DNA of 40,071 nt, from contig CABXRL010000007.1 in NCBI GenBank assembly GCA_902514605.1, forward strand, positions 1 through 40,071, written 5' to 3'. Origin of the DNA: an uncultured Pelagibacteraceae bacterium. GTDB taxonomy: Bacteria > Pseudomonadota > Alphaproteobacteria > Pelagibacterales > Pelagibacteraceae. How positions within the stretch are numbered: position 1 is the stretch's first letter; the number at the start of each line of letters is the position of its first letter. Positions 20,637-30,566 of the stretch are shown here, in pieces. The notes beneath the pieces were generated by a model. That model was not told the DNA's origin, did no database searches, and saw only the letters and a program-made list of their open reading frames with translations. The translations under genes and the position numbers were made by a program.

Positions 20637-20929
20637 TGTTAAAAAAAATTAAAAATAACTATTTTTTATTAATTTTTATATTTTTATTATTATATTTTCT
20701 ATTTAATTTATTATCTGGCCAAAGAGGATTGATCTCATATTTTGATAAAAAAGTGACTTTGAAAAACCTTAAAAATCAAAAACTATCTTTAATAAATCAA
20801 ATTAATGACTTGGATTTTAAAAATTCGTTATTAAGTGACAATCTAGATCTTGATTATGTTGAAATTCTTATCAGAGAAAGATTTTTATTTGGTAAAAAAA
20901 ATGAAAAAATCTATATTTTAAAAAAATAA
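20636..20929 (+). CDS. Septum formation initiator FtsB/DivIC family
   Basis: 97-aa protein: single TM, coiled coil, [17 protein letters not shown]-like C-terminus, directly after eno. Confidence 0.82.
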   Translation: MLKKIKNNYFLLIFIFLLLYFLFNLLSGQRGLISYFDKKVTLKNLKNQKLSLINQINDLDFKNSLLSDNLDLDYVEILIRERFLFGKKNEKIYILKK

Positions 20930-21861
20930 TGGAAAAAATTATTAAACCTAGACATCCCGAAAAAATAAAAAACCCTATAAATCCAATCAAAAAGAAACCA
21001 GATTGGATTAGATCGAAACTTGTTAATAGTAGAGAATTCTTTATTACAAAAACAATTGTCAACAAAAGTAATCTTGTGACTGTTTGCCAAGAAGCTAATT
21101 GTCCAAATATTACTGAATGTTGGAGTAAGAGACATGCTACTTTTATGATAATGGGTGATACATGTACTAGAGCTTGCGGGTTTTGTGATGTAAAAACAGG
21201 AAAACCTGAAAAATTAGATCTGTTTGAAGATATAAAAATTGCTAATGCAGTTAAAAAACTTGATTTAAGACATGTGGTTATTACATCGGTTGATAGAGAT
21301 GATTTACCTGATGGGGGCTCAAATCATTTTAAAAAAGTTGTAGACACTACAAGAAAAAAGAATCCAAATACTACAATAGAAGTTCTTACTCCAGATTTTC
21401 TAAGAAAGGGTGAGTCTTATAAAAAGTTACTCGAGGCTGATTTAGATGTATTCAATCATAATATAGAGACAGTTCCAAGACTCTATTTAAAAGTTAGACC
21501 AGGTGCAAGATATTTTGCATCACTTGAGTTACTTAAAAATGCAAAAAATGTAAATAAAAATGTCTTTACTAAATCTGGAATAATGGTTGGGCTTGGTGAG
21601 AAACATGATGAGATAATTCAAGTTATGGATGACTTGAGATCTGCAAATGTTGACTTTATCACAATTGGTCAATATTTACAGCCATCAGTTAAACATCATC
21701 CTCTTGAAAGATATTATCACCCTGATGAATTTAAAGAATTAGAAAGAATTGCAAAATCAAAAGGCTTTCTATTAGTATCTTCATCACCTTTAACAAGATC
21801 CTCTTATCACGCAGACGAAGACTTTGCTAAACTTAAACAAAATAGAATTAATAGTCATTAA
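20929..21861 (+). CDS. lipA: Lipoyl synthase (radical SAM)
   Basis: [41 protein letters not shown] and [15 protein letters not shown]. Confidence 0.97.
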   Translation: MEKIIKPRHPEKIKNPINPIKKKPDWIRSKLVNSREFFITKTIVNKSNLVTVCQEANCPNITECWSKRHATFMIMGDTCTRACGFCDVKTGKPEKLDLFEDIKIANAVKKLDLRHVVITSVDRDDLPDGGSNHFKKVVDTTRKKNPNTTIEVLTPDFLRKGESYKKLLEADLDVFNHNIETVPRLYLKVRPGARYFASLELLKNAKNVNKNVFTKSGIMVGLGEKHDEIIQVMDDLRSANVDFITIGQYLQPSVKHHPLERYYHPDEFKELERIAKSKGFLLVSSSPLTRSSYHADEDFAKLKQNRINSH

Positions 21862-22319
21862 TGCCCAAAGCTTCAGTTAAGCGATTAATTGAATGCGAAA
21901 AAGACGACTTGATTAAATTAGTTTTAGATATTGAAAAATATCCAGAATTTGTTCCTTTTTGTTTTGATGCGAAAGTTTATGAGGAAAAAAACCAAGGTGA
22001 TTTAATAAAAATAATAGCAGACTTAACTATTGGTAAAGGACCATTTAAAGACACATATAAAAGTGATGTAGTTTTAGATAAAAGAAAAGATACAATATTT
22101 GTTAAAAATATTGAAGGTCCGCTAAATCATTTATCAAATAATTGGACATTTACTGATAAACAAAATGGAATTACAGAGATTGCTTTTGATATTGATTTTG
22201 AAATTAAAAATAAATTTTTAAATTCTTTGATGGTTGTCTCATTTCAATTTGGCTTAGAAAAAATAGCTGATGCATTTCAGAAGAGAGCAGAAGAGCTATT
22301 TGGTAGCTCTAAGAACTAA
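21861..22319 (+). CDS. Coenzyme Q-binding protein COQ10 / RatA-like START-domain protein
   Basis: LDIEKYPEFVPFCFDAKV, GPLNHLSNNWTF, FQKRAEELFG; follows lipA as usual in alphaproteobacteria. Confidence 0.88.
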   Translation: MPKASVKRLIECEKDDLIKLVLDIEKYPEFVPFCFDAKVYEEKNQGDLIKIIADLTIGKGPFKDTYKSDVVLDKRKDTIFVKNIEGPLNHLSNNWTFTDKQNGITEIAFDIDFEIKNKFLNSLMVVSFQFGLEKIADAFQKRAEELFGSSKN

Positions 22320-22757
22320 ATTTAATGCTTTTCTAACTGTAGCTTTTTGTATTGATGACCTGTTTTTGCCTTTAAATATACACTTATTTATTAGTATTTT
22401 TTTACCTTTTTTAACTCCAATGAAAACTAGGCCAACTGGCTTTTGTTTTGTACCGCCTTTGGGTCCGGCAATACCAGTTATCGAGACATTGATATTTGCT
22501 TTAGATATTATAGATAAATTTTTGACCATTGCTGAACAACACTCATGACTTACAGCACCATATTTTCTAATTATATTTTTATTGACTTTTAAAACCTTAA
22601 TTTTGGCTTGGTTAGAGTAGGTGACAAAACTTAAATTAAAAACTTTTGATGCACCACTAATTGAAGTAATAGCACTAGCTAATAACCCCCCTGTGCATGA
22701 TTCTGCAAATGAAATTTTAAGTTTCTTTTTGGTTAGTAGTTTTATTAAAGTTTGCAT
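22296..22757 (-). CDS. CinA C-terminal domain protein (nicotinamide-nucleotide amidase type)
   Basis: SFAESCTGGLLASAITSISGASKVF, GAVSHECCSAM, SITGIAGPKGGTKQKPVGLVFIG. Confidence 0.92.
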   Translation of the reverse strand: MQTLIKLLTKKKLKISFAESCTGGLLASAITSISGASKVFNLSFVTYSNQAKIKVLKVNKNIIRKYGAVSHECCSAMVKNLSIISKANINVSITGIAGPKGGTKQKPVGLVFIGVKKGKKILINKCIFKGKNRSSIQKATVRKALNLVLRATK

Positions 22758-23260
22758 TAAATAAAATAACTTTTAAAAATCATAAAACAAATTAATGATA
22801 AAACAACATAAAAACCAGCACAAATATCATCCATGATTACACCAAAACTATTTTTAAATTTTTTATCAAAAAAATTTACCGGAAATGGTTTCACTATGTC
22901 AAAAAACCTAAATAAAATAAAGCAAACACCATAAAAAATAATTGCTTCGTCGAAAGACTTTTTTGTACCATGCGAAATCTCATACATAAATATTGGTATA
23001 GATTGACCAATAAACTCATCGATGACAACTTCTTTAGGATCTTTGTTAGCATTATCTTTGATATGCAACGCAACAGCTTTAAAAGAAAAAACAAAGATAA
23101 CTATTAAAAATACAAATATTAAAATTGAGGACAAATCTAATATATGAAAAAAAATATATAACAAAATCACAGTTACTAATGATCCAATAGTTCCTGGAAT
23201 TTTTGGGATTCTTCCCAAACCAAACATTGTTACAAATAAGGTATTAATTTTTTTAATCAT
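22757..23260 (-). CDS. pgpA: Phosphatidylglycerophosphatase A
   Basis: GLGRIPKIPGTIGSLV, VIDEFIGQ, RFFDIVKPFPVNFFDK, GVIMDDICAG. Confidence 0.92.
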   Translation of the reverse strand: MIKKINTLFVTMFGLGRIPKIPGTIGSLVTVILLYIFFHILDLSSILIFVFLIVIFVFSFKAVALHIKDNANKDPKEVVIDEFIGQSIPIFMYEISHGTKKSFDEAIIFYGVCFILFRFFDIVKPFPVNFFDKKFKNSFGVIMDDICAGFYVVLSLICFMIFKSYFI

Positions 23261-24359
23261 ATTTTGTGATTGAAATTATTACCTCACAAGCAATTGCCTT
23301 TTCTTTTCCTATTAAACCTAATTTCTCTACAGTTTTACCTTTAAGATTTATCAAATCTTTTTTTAGATTTGTGAGTTTAGATATAGAATTAACTATTCTA
23401 GTTCTATATTCTGATACTTTTGGTTGTTCACAAATTAAATTAATATCTAAATTATTTATAGAAAAATTTGATTTATAAAGATCTTTTATAACTGGCTTTA
23501 ACATTTTTGGTGATCTTATATTTTTGTATTTTTCAGTATTTGGAAAATAAGTGCCAATATCTTTTCTTCTTAATGCTCCTAATATTGCATCAGTAATAGC
23601 ATGTAAAATTACATCACCATCAGAATGTCCTTTTAGTCCTGAATGAAAAGGTATCCTCACACCACCCAGAAAAAGTTTTTTGTTTTTAATTAATCTATGA
23701 ATATCAAAACCCAATCCATAAAATGTCTTATTTTCATTTAAATCTTCTAAATAGGTGATCTTATTATTGGAATTCTCACCTTTAATAAATTTTACTTTGT
23801 GATTTCGATTTAAAAAAATTGTTGCCTCATCATTAACCTTCGATTTGTCTTTTATTGCTAAGTTAAATAATTCTTTAAATCTAAAAGCTTGCGGTGTTTG
23901 TGTTAATAGAGAATTCCCTCTATGTAAATTAAAAACTTGATTCTTAAATTTGTATTTTATTGAGTCTTTTGAGGTTATAACTGGAACCACTGCTTTATTA
24001 TTTCTTAAATTTTTTTCAATTTTTTTAAGTAAATCTATAGAAAAATTTGGTCTTGCAGCATCATGTATAAAGACATTCTTTGGCTTATATTTTTTAAGAT
24101 ATTTCAGGGCTTTAAAGGATGAATCGGATCTTTCCTTTCCACCTTTTATTATTTTAATCAATTTAGGGTATTTTCTTTTTTTAAGTCGATTTAAATCATT
24201 TGTAACAATTATAATCTGTTTAAAAATTTTTGAATTTAAGGCCTTTTCAATTGAATGATCAATAATCTCTTTATTTTTATAAACAATGTGTTGTTTAGCT
24301 ATTTTGCTGCTAAATCTTTTACTTTTTCCAGCAGCTAATATTACAAAATAGTTGTTCAT
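23253..24359 (-). CDS. ispDF: Bifunctional IspD/IspF
   Basis: IspD: LAAGKSKRF, HDAARPNF; IspF: GLGFDIHRL, HSDGDVILHAITDAILGAL, KGKTVEKLGLIGK. Confidence 0.96.
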   Translation of the reverse strand: MNNYFVILAAGKSKRFSSKIAKQHIVYKNKEIIDHSIEKALNSKIFKQIIIVTNDLNRLKKRKYPKLIKIIKGGKERSDSSFKALKYLKKYKPKNVFIHDAARPNFSIDLLKKIEKNLRNNKAVVPVITSKDSIKYKFKNQVFNLHRGNSLLTQTPQAFRFKELFNLAIKDKSKVNDEATIFLNRNHKVKFIKGENSNNKITYLEDLNENKTFYGLGFDIHRLIKNKKLFLGGVRIPFHSGLKGHSDGDVILHAITDAILGALRRKDIGTYFPNTEKYKNIRSPKMLKPVIKDLYKSNFSINNLDINLICEQPKVSEYRTRIVNSISKLTNLKKDLINLKGKTVEKLGLIGKEKAIACEVIISITKYD

Positions 24360-24385
24360 TTATTTAAATACTATAATTCTAAATT

Positions 24386-26170
24386 ATGTTTGATTTTTTG
24401 AAAAAAAATATTTTCATAATCATTTTATCTAGTATCACACTATTTATAGGTTTTTTAACATTTTTAACATTTATTGATAGAGGTTTTATAGAATTAAATC
24501 AAAGCAATTTACAATATTTATTAATTTTAAATATTTTTTTACTTTTTTTATTATTTGTATTTATCTTTATTGAAATCAAAAGATCTATTAAAACTGATAT
24601 TGATAAAGATGGATTAACAGCAAATAAAAAATATATTACTTATTTTTCTTTATTCACTTTAATACCATCGATTGTTATATCTATTTTTTCACTATTTTTA
24701 TTTTCATTTGCTTTAGAAAAGTATTTTGATAAAAAAGTTTCAACTGTAGTCAACAATTCGTACGAACTTGCCAAAAGTTATGTTGATGAAGTACGAAATA
24801 AGATTCAATCAGATATTGTTTTAATTGCATTTGATATAAATAAAGGTGCTAATTTCTTAAATAATAATGAAAATGAATATTTGCGTTTTTTAAATACACA
24901 AAGGTTAATTAGAGATGTCGATGAAGTACACATAATTGACGAAAATAAAAAACTTCTTTTCTCATCATTAGAAAATGAAAATAAATATATGCCTCCATTA
25001 GATCGCGCGTTAAAATTAGTTTTAGAGGATGACAGACCATTAAAAATAATTAATGCCCCTGAAAATATGTCAGCTGCTATAATGAGACTTCAAGCTTTCG
25101 ATAATAGGTTCTTGTATGTAATAAAGTTTTTAGAGGAGGATATTTCAAAATATTTAACAGAGTCTCAAGAGGCAATTAATTTTTACTATACGGTTGAAGA
25201 AAAAAGCACAGGAATCAAAATCTCTTTTGCAATTATATATATAATTATTGTTACGTTGTTATTGTTTTTGTCCATTACGATTGCGATTAGATTTTCATCA
25301 AGATTTTTTAGATCAATAAATAATCTTATTTTAGCCTCTACAGCTATAGGTGAGGGTAACTTAGAAACAAAAGTTCCAGAAATTAAAACTGATAAAGATT
25401 TAGAAATTTTAAATAAAAATTTTAATTTAATGATTAGCAAATTAAAAAACCAACAAGAAAAATTAATTATTACAGAAAGACATGAAGCTTGGGGCAGTCT
25501 TGCTAGAAAGTTAGCTCATGAAATTAAAAATCCACTGACTCCAATTCAACTAACAATTGATAGAATTAAAAATAAATTTTCAAAAGATCTTTCTTCAAAT
25601 GATAAAGATGAGTTCAAAGACAACTTAAAGATTATAAACAATCAAATAAAACAGATTGAAAAACTTGTAAATGAATTTTCAGACTTTGCAAGAATGCCAA
25701 AACCAGTAATGAAAAAGAATAATCTCGTTACTTTACTGAATGATACTATTAATCTCTTGAGTGAATTAGATAAATCTATTGATATTAGATTTAATAGTAA
25801 TCAAGAAAATATAGAATTAAACAGTGATCCTGAACAGTTGAGTAGAGTCTTTTTTAATTTAATAAAAAATTCTATAGAAAGCATTCAACAAAAAAGTGAA
25901 AAAAGCCCAGATTTTAATAAAAAAATCTCTATTGAATTAAATGATTTTGATGATCATATACAATTGATTATAAATGATAATGGCATTGGTTTTGGAGTAT
26001 TAGAAAACAACATTAAAGACATTCTTAATCCATATTTTACAACTAAAAAAAATGGAACTGGATTAGGTTTATCAATAGTAAATAAAATTATAAATGATCA
26101 CAACGGAAATATTAAATTTTTAAATATTGATAATGGAGCCAGTATAAAGATTGTTTTTTCAAAAAAATGA
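24386..26170 (+). CDS. ntrY: NtrY-type membrane sensor histidine kinase (HAMP-HisKA-HATPase; no evident PAS)
   Basis: TM segments, HAMP region, LAHEIKNPLTPIQLTIDRI H-box, NLIKNSIESI N-box, GTGLGLSIV G-box. Confidence 0.9.
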   Translation: MFDFLKKNIFIIILSSITLFIGFLTFLTFIDRGFIELNQSNLQYLLILNIFLLFLLFVFIFIEIKRSIKTDIDKDGLTANKKYITYFSLFTLIPSIVISIFSLFLFSFALEKYFDKKVSTVVNNSYELAKSYVDEVRNKIQSDIVLIAFDINKGANFLNNNENEYLRFLNTQRLIRDVDEVHIIDENKKLLFSSLENENKYMPPLDRALKLVLEDDRPLKIINAPENMSAAIMRLQAFDNRFLYVIKFLEEDISKYLTESQEAINFYYTVEEKSTGIKISFAIIYIIIVTLLLFLSITIAIRFSSRFFRSINNLILASTAIGEGNLETKVPEIKTDKDLEILNKNFNLMISKLKNQQEKLIITERHEAWGSLARKLAHEIKNPLTPIQLTIDRIKNKFSKDLSSNDKDEFKDNLKIINNQIKQIEKLVNEFSDFARMPKPVMKKNNLVTLLNDTINLLSELDKSIDIRFNSNQENIELNSDPEQLSRVFFNLIKNSIESIQQKSEKSPDFNKKISIELNDFDDHIQLIINDNGIGFGVLENNIKDILNPYFTTKKNGTGLGLSIVNKIINDHNGNIKFLNIDNGASIKIVFSKK

Positions 26171-27522
26171 ATGCAGAAATTTTAATTGTTGATGATAATG
26201 CTGATATCAGAAATATTCTAAATGAACTTATTTCTGATCATGGATTCAAAACTAGAGTTGCAGCAAATTTTGGTCAAGCTTTAAATGAAATTGATAAAAA
26301 ATTACCAGATGTAGCAATTATAGATGTAAAATTAGATAAAGGTGATAACGATGGTATAGAATTATTATCTCATATCAAAAATAAAAATAAAGATGTTCCT
26401 GTAATTATTATATCAGGACATGCAAATATTGAAATGGCAGTAAAATCTTTAAAATCTGGTGCATTTGAATTTATAGAAAAACCTTTCGATCAAGAAAGAT
26501 TAATGAATTTTGTTAACAGAGCTGTCGAAAATTTTAATTTAAAAAAAGAAAATAAAGAATATGAAACCAAATTATTTTCTTCATATGATTTGATTGGAGA
26601 AAGTAAAAATATTAATTCAATAAGAGATCAAATAGAAAAGATTTCGCAAACAGAAAGCCGAGTTTTTATCAGCGGTCCTTCAGGTTCAGGAAAAGAACTA
26701 ATAGCAAGAAAAATTCATAAAAAATCAAAAAGAAATAAAAAACCTTTTGTAATATTAAACGGTGCACTTTTAGACACCACAAAATATGAGCAAGAGCTAT
26801 TTGGAGAGGAAAAAATAAATGGTATTATCTCATATGGTGCATTAGAAAAGGCAAACAAAGGAACTTTACTTATTGAACAAATATCTGAAATTCCATTAGA
26901 TATTCAATCAAAAATTCTTAGAGTTTTAATAGATCAAAAGTTTAAAAGAATAAATGGGAATACTGATATTAATGTTGATGTAAGATTAATTTGCTCATCA
27001 AGTGAAAATCTAAAAAACGAAATCGATTTGGGAAATTTTAGGGAAGATCTTTATCATCGGTTAAATGTGTTTGAAATAAATATTGACCCTTTAAACCAAA
27101 GAATTTCAGATATACCTATTTTAATTAAATATTTTTCAAAAAAAATTTCTGATAATTATAATATTAAAGAGTTAGAAATTGATCATAATAATAGTTATCT
27201 TTTAAACCATCTCTGGCCTGGGAATGTTAGAGAATTGAGAAATATGATTGAAAGAATTGCTATTCTGCAACCAGATACAAAAGATAAACTTTCGAATATA
27301 ATTAAAGAATCAGTCAAAACAGACAATTTAAATGAAAAAATCAGAGAAAATAGTTTATCCGTGCCATTAAAAGAGGCTAGAGAAAAATTTGAAAAAGAGT
27401 ATTTAACTTTACAGATCAAAAAATTTAATGGAAATATTTCTAAAACAGCAAGCTTTGTTGGAATGGAAAGAAGTGCCTTACATAGAAAACTAAAAGTTTT
27501 AGGTATAAAAGAATTTAATTAA
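26167..27522 (+). CDS. ntrX: NtrX-type response regulator with degenerate AAA+ domain and Fis-type HTH
   Basis: Receiver EILIVDDNADIR...VAIIDVKL...KPFD; Walker A GPSGSGKE; FREDLYHRLNVFEI; WPGNVRELRN; C-terminal HTH NISKTASFVGMERSALHRKLK. Confidence 0.92.
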   Translation: MNAEILIVDDNADIRNILNELISDHGFKTRVAANFGQALNEIDKKLPDVAIIDVKLDKGDNDGIELLSHIKNKNKDVPVIIISGHANIEMAVKSLKSGAFEFIEKPFDQERLMNFVNRAVENFNLKKENKEYETKLFSSYDLIGESKNINSIRDQIEKISQTESRVFISGPSGSGKELIARKIHKKSKRNKKPFVILNGALLDTTKYEQELFGEEKINGIISYGALEKANKGTLLIEQISEIPLDIQSKILRVLIDQKFKRINGNTDINVDVRLICSSSENLKNEIDLGNFREDLYHRLNVFEINIDPLNQRISDIPILIKYFSKKISDNYNIKELEIDHNNSYLLNHLWPGNVRELRNMIERIAILQPDTKDKLSNIIKESVKTDNLNEKIRENSLSVPLKEAREKFEKEYLTLQIKKFNGNISKTASFVGMERSALHRKLKVLGIKEFN

Positions 27523-27523
27523 A

Positions 27524-28915
27524 ATGAACATTATAATTTGTGGTGCAGGCAGGGTAGGCTTTACTATAGCGAAACTTCTTAGTGAACAAGGTCACTCCAT
27601 TACTGTAGTTGATCTTTCGAGTGAGGATATACAAAAAATTTCTGACACATTAGATGTCAAAGTAATTTTAGGAAAAGCCACCTATCCGTCAATTTTAGAA
27701 AAAGCTAATGCCTCTGAGGCTGATATGATAATAGCTGTAACTCGTAATGATGAAATTAATATGTTGATTTGTCAAATAGCATTTTCTATTTTTAATATAC
27801 CTAAAAAAATCGCAAGAATAAGGTCTCAAGACTATCTAAACCCTAAATACACAAATGTTTATAATAAAGAAAACTTACCAATAGACGTGATTATTTCTCC
27901 TGAAATAGAAATAGCTAAATCCATTCAACAGAAATTAGAGGCACCAGGTGCATTAGATAGCGTTCCTTTTGCAGAAAATAAGATAAGATTATTAGAAATT
28001 TTAATTAAGGATAATTGTTCATTAACTAATGTTAAGCTTAACGAAATAACCAAGAAATATCCTAAGTTAGATGCAAATATAATAGGAATTATTAGAGATA
28101 ATAAATTTATCATACCAAAAAAAAATGACACAATAAATTATCTAGATAAGATCTATATAATCATCAATTCCTCACAAATGGTAGAAACTCTAGATGCTTT
28201 TGGTCACAATGAAAAAATGACTAAAAAAATATTAATCATTGGTGGAGGAAACATTGGTTTTAATTTAGCAAAAAATCTTGAGGAGAGCCTTGATTCTCCT
28301 AGAGTTAAAATAATAGAAAAAGACAAAACAAGAGCTGAATTTTTAGCTAACTCTTTAAATAATACAATAGTAATTAATGGCAATGGATTGGACGAAGAGA
28401 TTTTGGCAGAAGCAAATTTAGAAGAGGCCGAGACTGTATTAGCATTAACAAATGATGATGAAGATAATTTAATGGTTAGTGTTTTAGTAGAAAAGTTTAC
28501 GAAAGACAGCTCATCTATTGAGGACAAAAGAACTATGGCTTTAATAAATAAACCCAATTATTCACTTTTACAAAATTCATTAAAAATTGATGACTTTATA
28601 GATCCTAGAATGAACACTGTATCAAGTATTTTAAAACATATTCATAAGGGAACGATCGAAACTGCTCATACAATTTTAAATGGTGAATACGAGGTGATAG
28701 AGGCCGATATAATTGAGACATCTGAACTTATAAATCAAAGTTTAAAAGACTCTAATTTACCTGAAGAAATAAGAATTGGAGCTGTTTTAAGAAACAGCAA
28801 AGTATTAATACCGAGATCTGATTTTGTATTCAAAAAAAAAGATACAGTAGTTTTTTTAGCAAAAAAAGATGCAATTTCTGTTGTAGAAAATTTATTTAGA
28901 ATTAGCTCAATATAA
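27524..28915 (+). CDS. trkA: Trk potassium uptake regulatory protein TrkA (two RCK units)
   Basis: MNIIICGAGRVGFTIAKLLSEQGHSITVVD and second Rossmann motif ILIIGGGNIGFNLAKNL. Confidence 0.95.
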   Translation: MNIIICGAGRVGFTIAKLLSEQGHSITVVDLSSEDIQKISDTLDVKVILGKATYPSILEKANASEADMIIAVTRNDEINMLICQIAFSIFNIPKKIARIRSQDYLNPKYTNVYNKENLPIDVIISPEIEIAKSIQQKLEAPGALDSVPFAENKIRLLEILIKDNCSLTNVKLNEITKKYPKLDANIIGIIRDNKFIIPKKNDTINYLDKIYIIINSSQMVETLDAFGHNEKMTKKILIIGGGNIGFNLAKNLEESLDSPRVKIIEKDKTRAEFLANSLNNTIVINGNGLDEEILAEANLEEAETVLALTNDDEDNLMVSVLVEKFTKDSSSIEDKRTMALINKPNYSLLQNSLKIDDFIDPRMNTVSSILKHIHKGTIETAHTILNGEYEVIEADIIETSELINQSLKDSNLPEEIRIGAVLRNSKVLIPRSDFVFKKKDTVVFLAKKDAISVVENLFRISSI

Positions 28916-28918
28916 TAA

Positions 28919-30325
28919 ATGCTTAAAATTAGATTAAAGTATTTAAGTATTTTTTTAGCACTTATTTCATTATTGTCTTTTTTAAATATATTGTACTCAT
29001 ATTATTTTAATCTCTATTTAAATCTTAACACATATTTTTACACATTACTGATTTCTGGTTTTTTCTCTTTAATTTTCTTCAAGTTTCAATCGAATAGAAA
29101 AAGACCAAATTTATTCGAGAAAATTTTAACAATACTCTTTGGTTATATCTTTATTCCTCTTATTTTATCAATACCGTTTTATTTTAGTATTTATAATCTA
29201 ACTTTTTTAAACTCGTTATTCGAGAGTGTTTCTGGTTTTACTTCTACAGGTTTTTCAATATTTGATAATATCAAACAAATAGATCAAAGCTTAATATTGT
29301 GGCGATCAACAACTCAATGGATAGGTGGATTATACTTTTTATTTTCTATTATTTTTTTGATTGATATTTACGATGAAAGTTTAAAAAGATCTTTGACTAA
29401 CTTTATTTCATTAAATAATTCAGAAATTATCAAACAAACTGTCAAAGTCTTTATCCTCTATATTTTGATAACTTTTTTTATTTTTATAATACTTGAACTG
29501 GTAGGTTTAAGAACTTTTAATTCAGTTAATTTAGCGTTGACCTTAATTTCATCTGGTGGGTTTTTACCCTTTAATGATATATCTGTAATATTAAACACAG
29601 ATTTTAAAAAAATAGTTTTTTCGATCTTAATGTTAATTTCTTTTTTTAGTATTTTTTTTATTTATAATCTGATTTTATTTAAAAATAGAGATAAAGATTT
29701 TTTTTATGAAGACTATAACTTATTATTATACGTAATAACTTTAGTTTTGGTTTTTCTTCTTTTTTTTGGTTATAACAATGATTTTATAATAATCGTATTT
29801 TCAATTTTTAGTAGTATATCTAATATAGGAATTTCATTGAATAGTAATTTTACAAATCTTCATTTTATATTTTTAATATTAGTTATTATAGGAGGTTCCT
29901 TTTTTTCAACTAGTTCTGGATTGAGATTTATTAGGATATACTCTCTAATTATATTTTCTTTTAATCAAATACTTTCTTTTAGTAAGCCTAGAAATATATT
30001 CATGAATCGACTACTTTTTTCAAAAACAAATTTTGAATTAAATGAAATTAATAAGTACTTTCTTTCAATCATAATTTTTATTATATCTTTATTTGTACTT
30101 ACATCTTTAATAACATTTTCTGGGATTGATTTTGAAAAATGTCTAAAAATATCAATACTCACATTAATGAATACAGTTAATTCAACTGCATACGGTATTA
30201 ATGAGTTTGATTTCCAAAGGATCAATTTTTTAACTAAATATAGTCTGATTTTGTTTATGATTGTTGGTAGAATTGAGTTGTTAACATTATTGTTAATTAT
30301 TAAAAAATATCTTTTTAAAAATTAA
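28919..30325 (+). CDS. trkH: Trk potassium uptake transmembrane protein TrkH
   Basis: Multi-TM; ESVSGFTSTGFSIF, STTQWIGG filter/pore-like motifs; adjacent trkA. Confidence 0.92.
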   Translation: MLKIRLKYLSIFLALISLLSFLNILYSYYFNLYLNLNTYFYTLLISGFFSLIFFKFQSNRKRPNLFEKILTILFGYIFIPLILSIPFYFSIYNLTFLNSLFESVSGFTSTGFSIFDNIKQIDQSLILWRSTTQWIGGLYFLFSIIFLIDIYDESLKRSLTNFISLNNSEIIKQTVKVFILYILITFFIFIILELVGLRTFNSVNLALTLISSGGFLPFNDISVILNTDFKKIVFSILMLISFFSIFFIYNLILFKNRDKDFFYEDYNLLLYVITLVLVFLLFFGYNNDFIIIVFSIFSSISNIGISLNSNFTNLHFIFLILVIIGGSFFSTSSGLRFIRIYSLIIFSFNQILSFSKPRNIFMNRLLFSKTNFELNEINKYFLSIIIFIISLFVLTSLITFSGIDFEKCLKISILTLMNTVNSTAYGINEFDFQRINFLTKYSLILFMIVGRIELLTLLLIIKKYLFKN

Positions 30326-30354
30326 ATTTGTAATATAAATCAAATATTCTTTAT

Positions 30355-30431
30355 GCGCCCTTAGCTCAGCTGGATAGAGCATCGGTTTTCTAAACCGAGG
30401 GTCGGAGGTTCGAATCCTCCAGGGCGCGCCA
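30355..30431 (+). tRNA. tRNA-Arg (anticodon TCT), CCA encoded
   Basis: Cloverleaf GCGCCCT...AGGGCGC-G-CCA; anticodon arm TCGGT-TTTCTAA-ACCGA; GGTTCGAATCC T-loop. Confidence 0.96.
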
Positions 30432-30548
30432 AGAATTGGTCAAAATGGGTTTCTTGCGCCAATATAGCATAATATTTTTGATTTAATTTATCTTGATCAG
30501 TATTTTCTTACGTGCTTAAATTGTAAATATTCAAAAGTTATTTTTGAA

Positions 30549-30566
30549 TTATTTGTTAACAAATAA
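30549..30566. promoter_or_regulatory. 18-bp perfect palindrome TTATTTGTTAACAAATAA upstream of aapJ
   Basis: Sequence equals its own reverse complement; lies 19 nt upstream of the aapJ ATG. Confidence 0.5.

Noticed and set aside
20911-21135. Minus-strand ORFs opposite the start of lipA
   Set aside because: Low-complexity Phe/Ile-rich translation of AT-rich antisense; lipA is certain
22270-22548. 92-aa plus-strand ORF spanning the coq10/cinA junction
   Set aside because: Mostly antisense to cinA; no independent support
23950-24258. 102-aa ORF opposite ispDF
   Set aside because: Antisense shadow of a well-supported bifunctional enzyme
28204-28557. 117-aa antisense ORF inside trkA, Ser/Leu-rich
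   Set aside because: Composition typical of a shadow ORF; trkA on the other strand is unambiguous
30355-30480. tRNA-Arg as an integration site (repeat GCGCCA at the tRNA 3' end and again near 30465)
   Set aside because: The repeat is only about 6 nt, no integrase or foreign genes nearby, flanking genes are core
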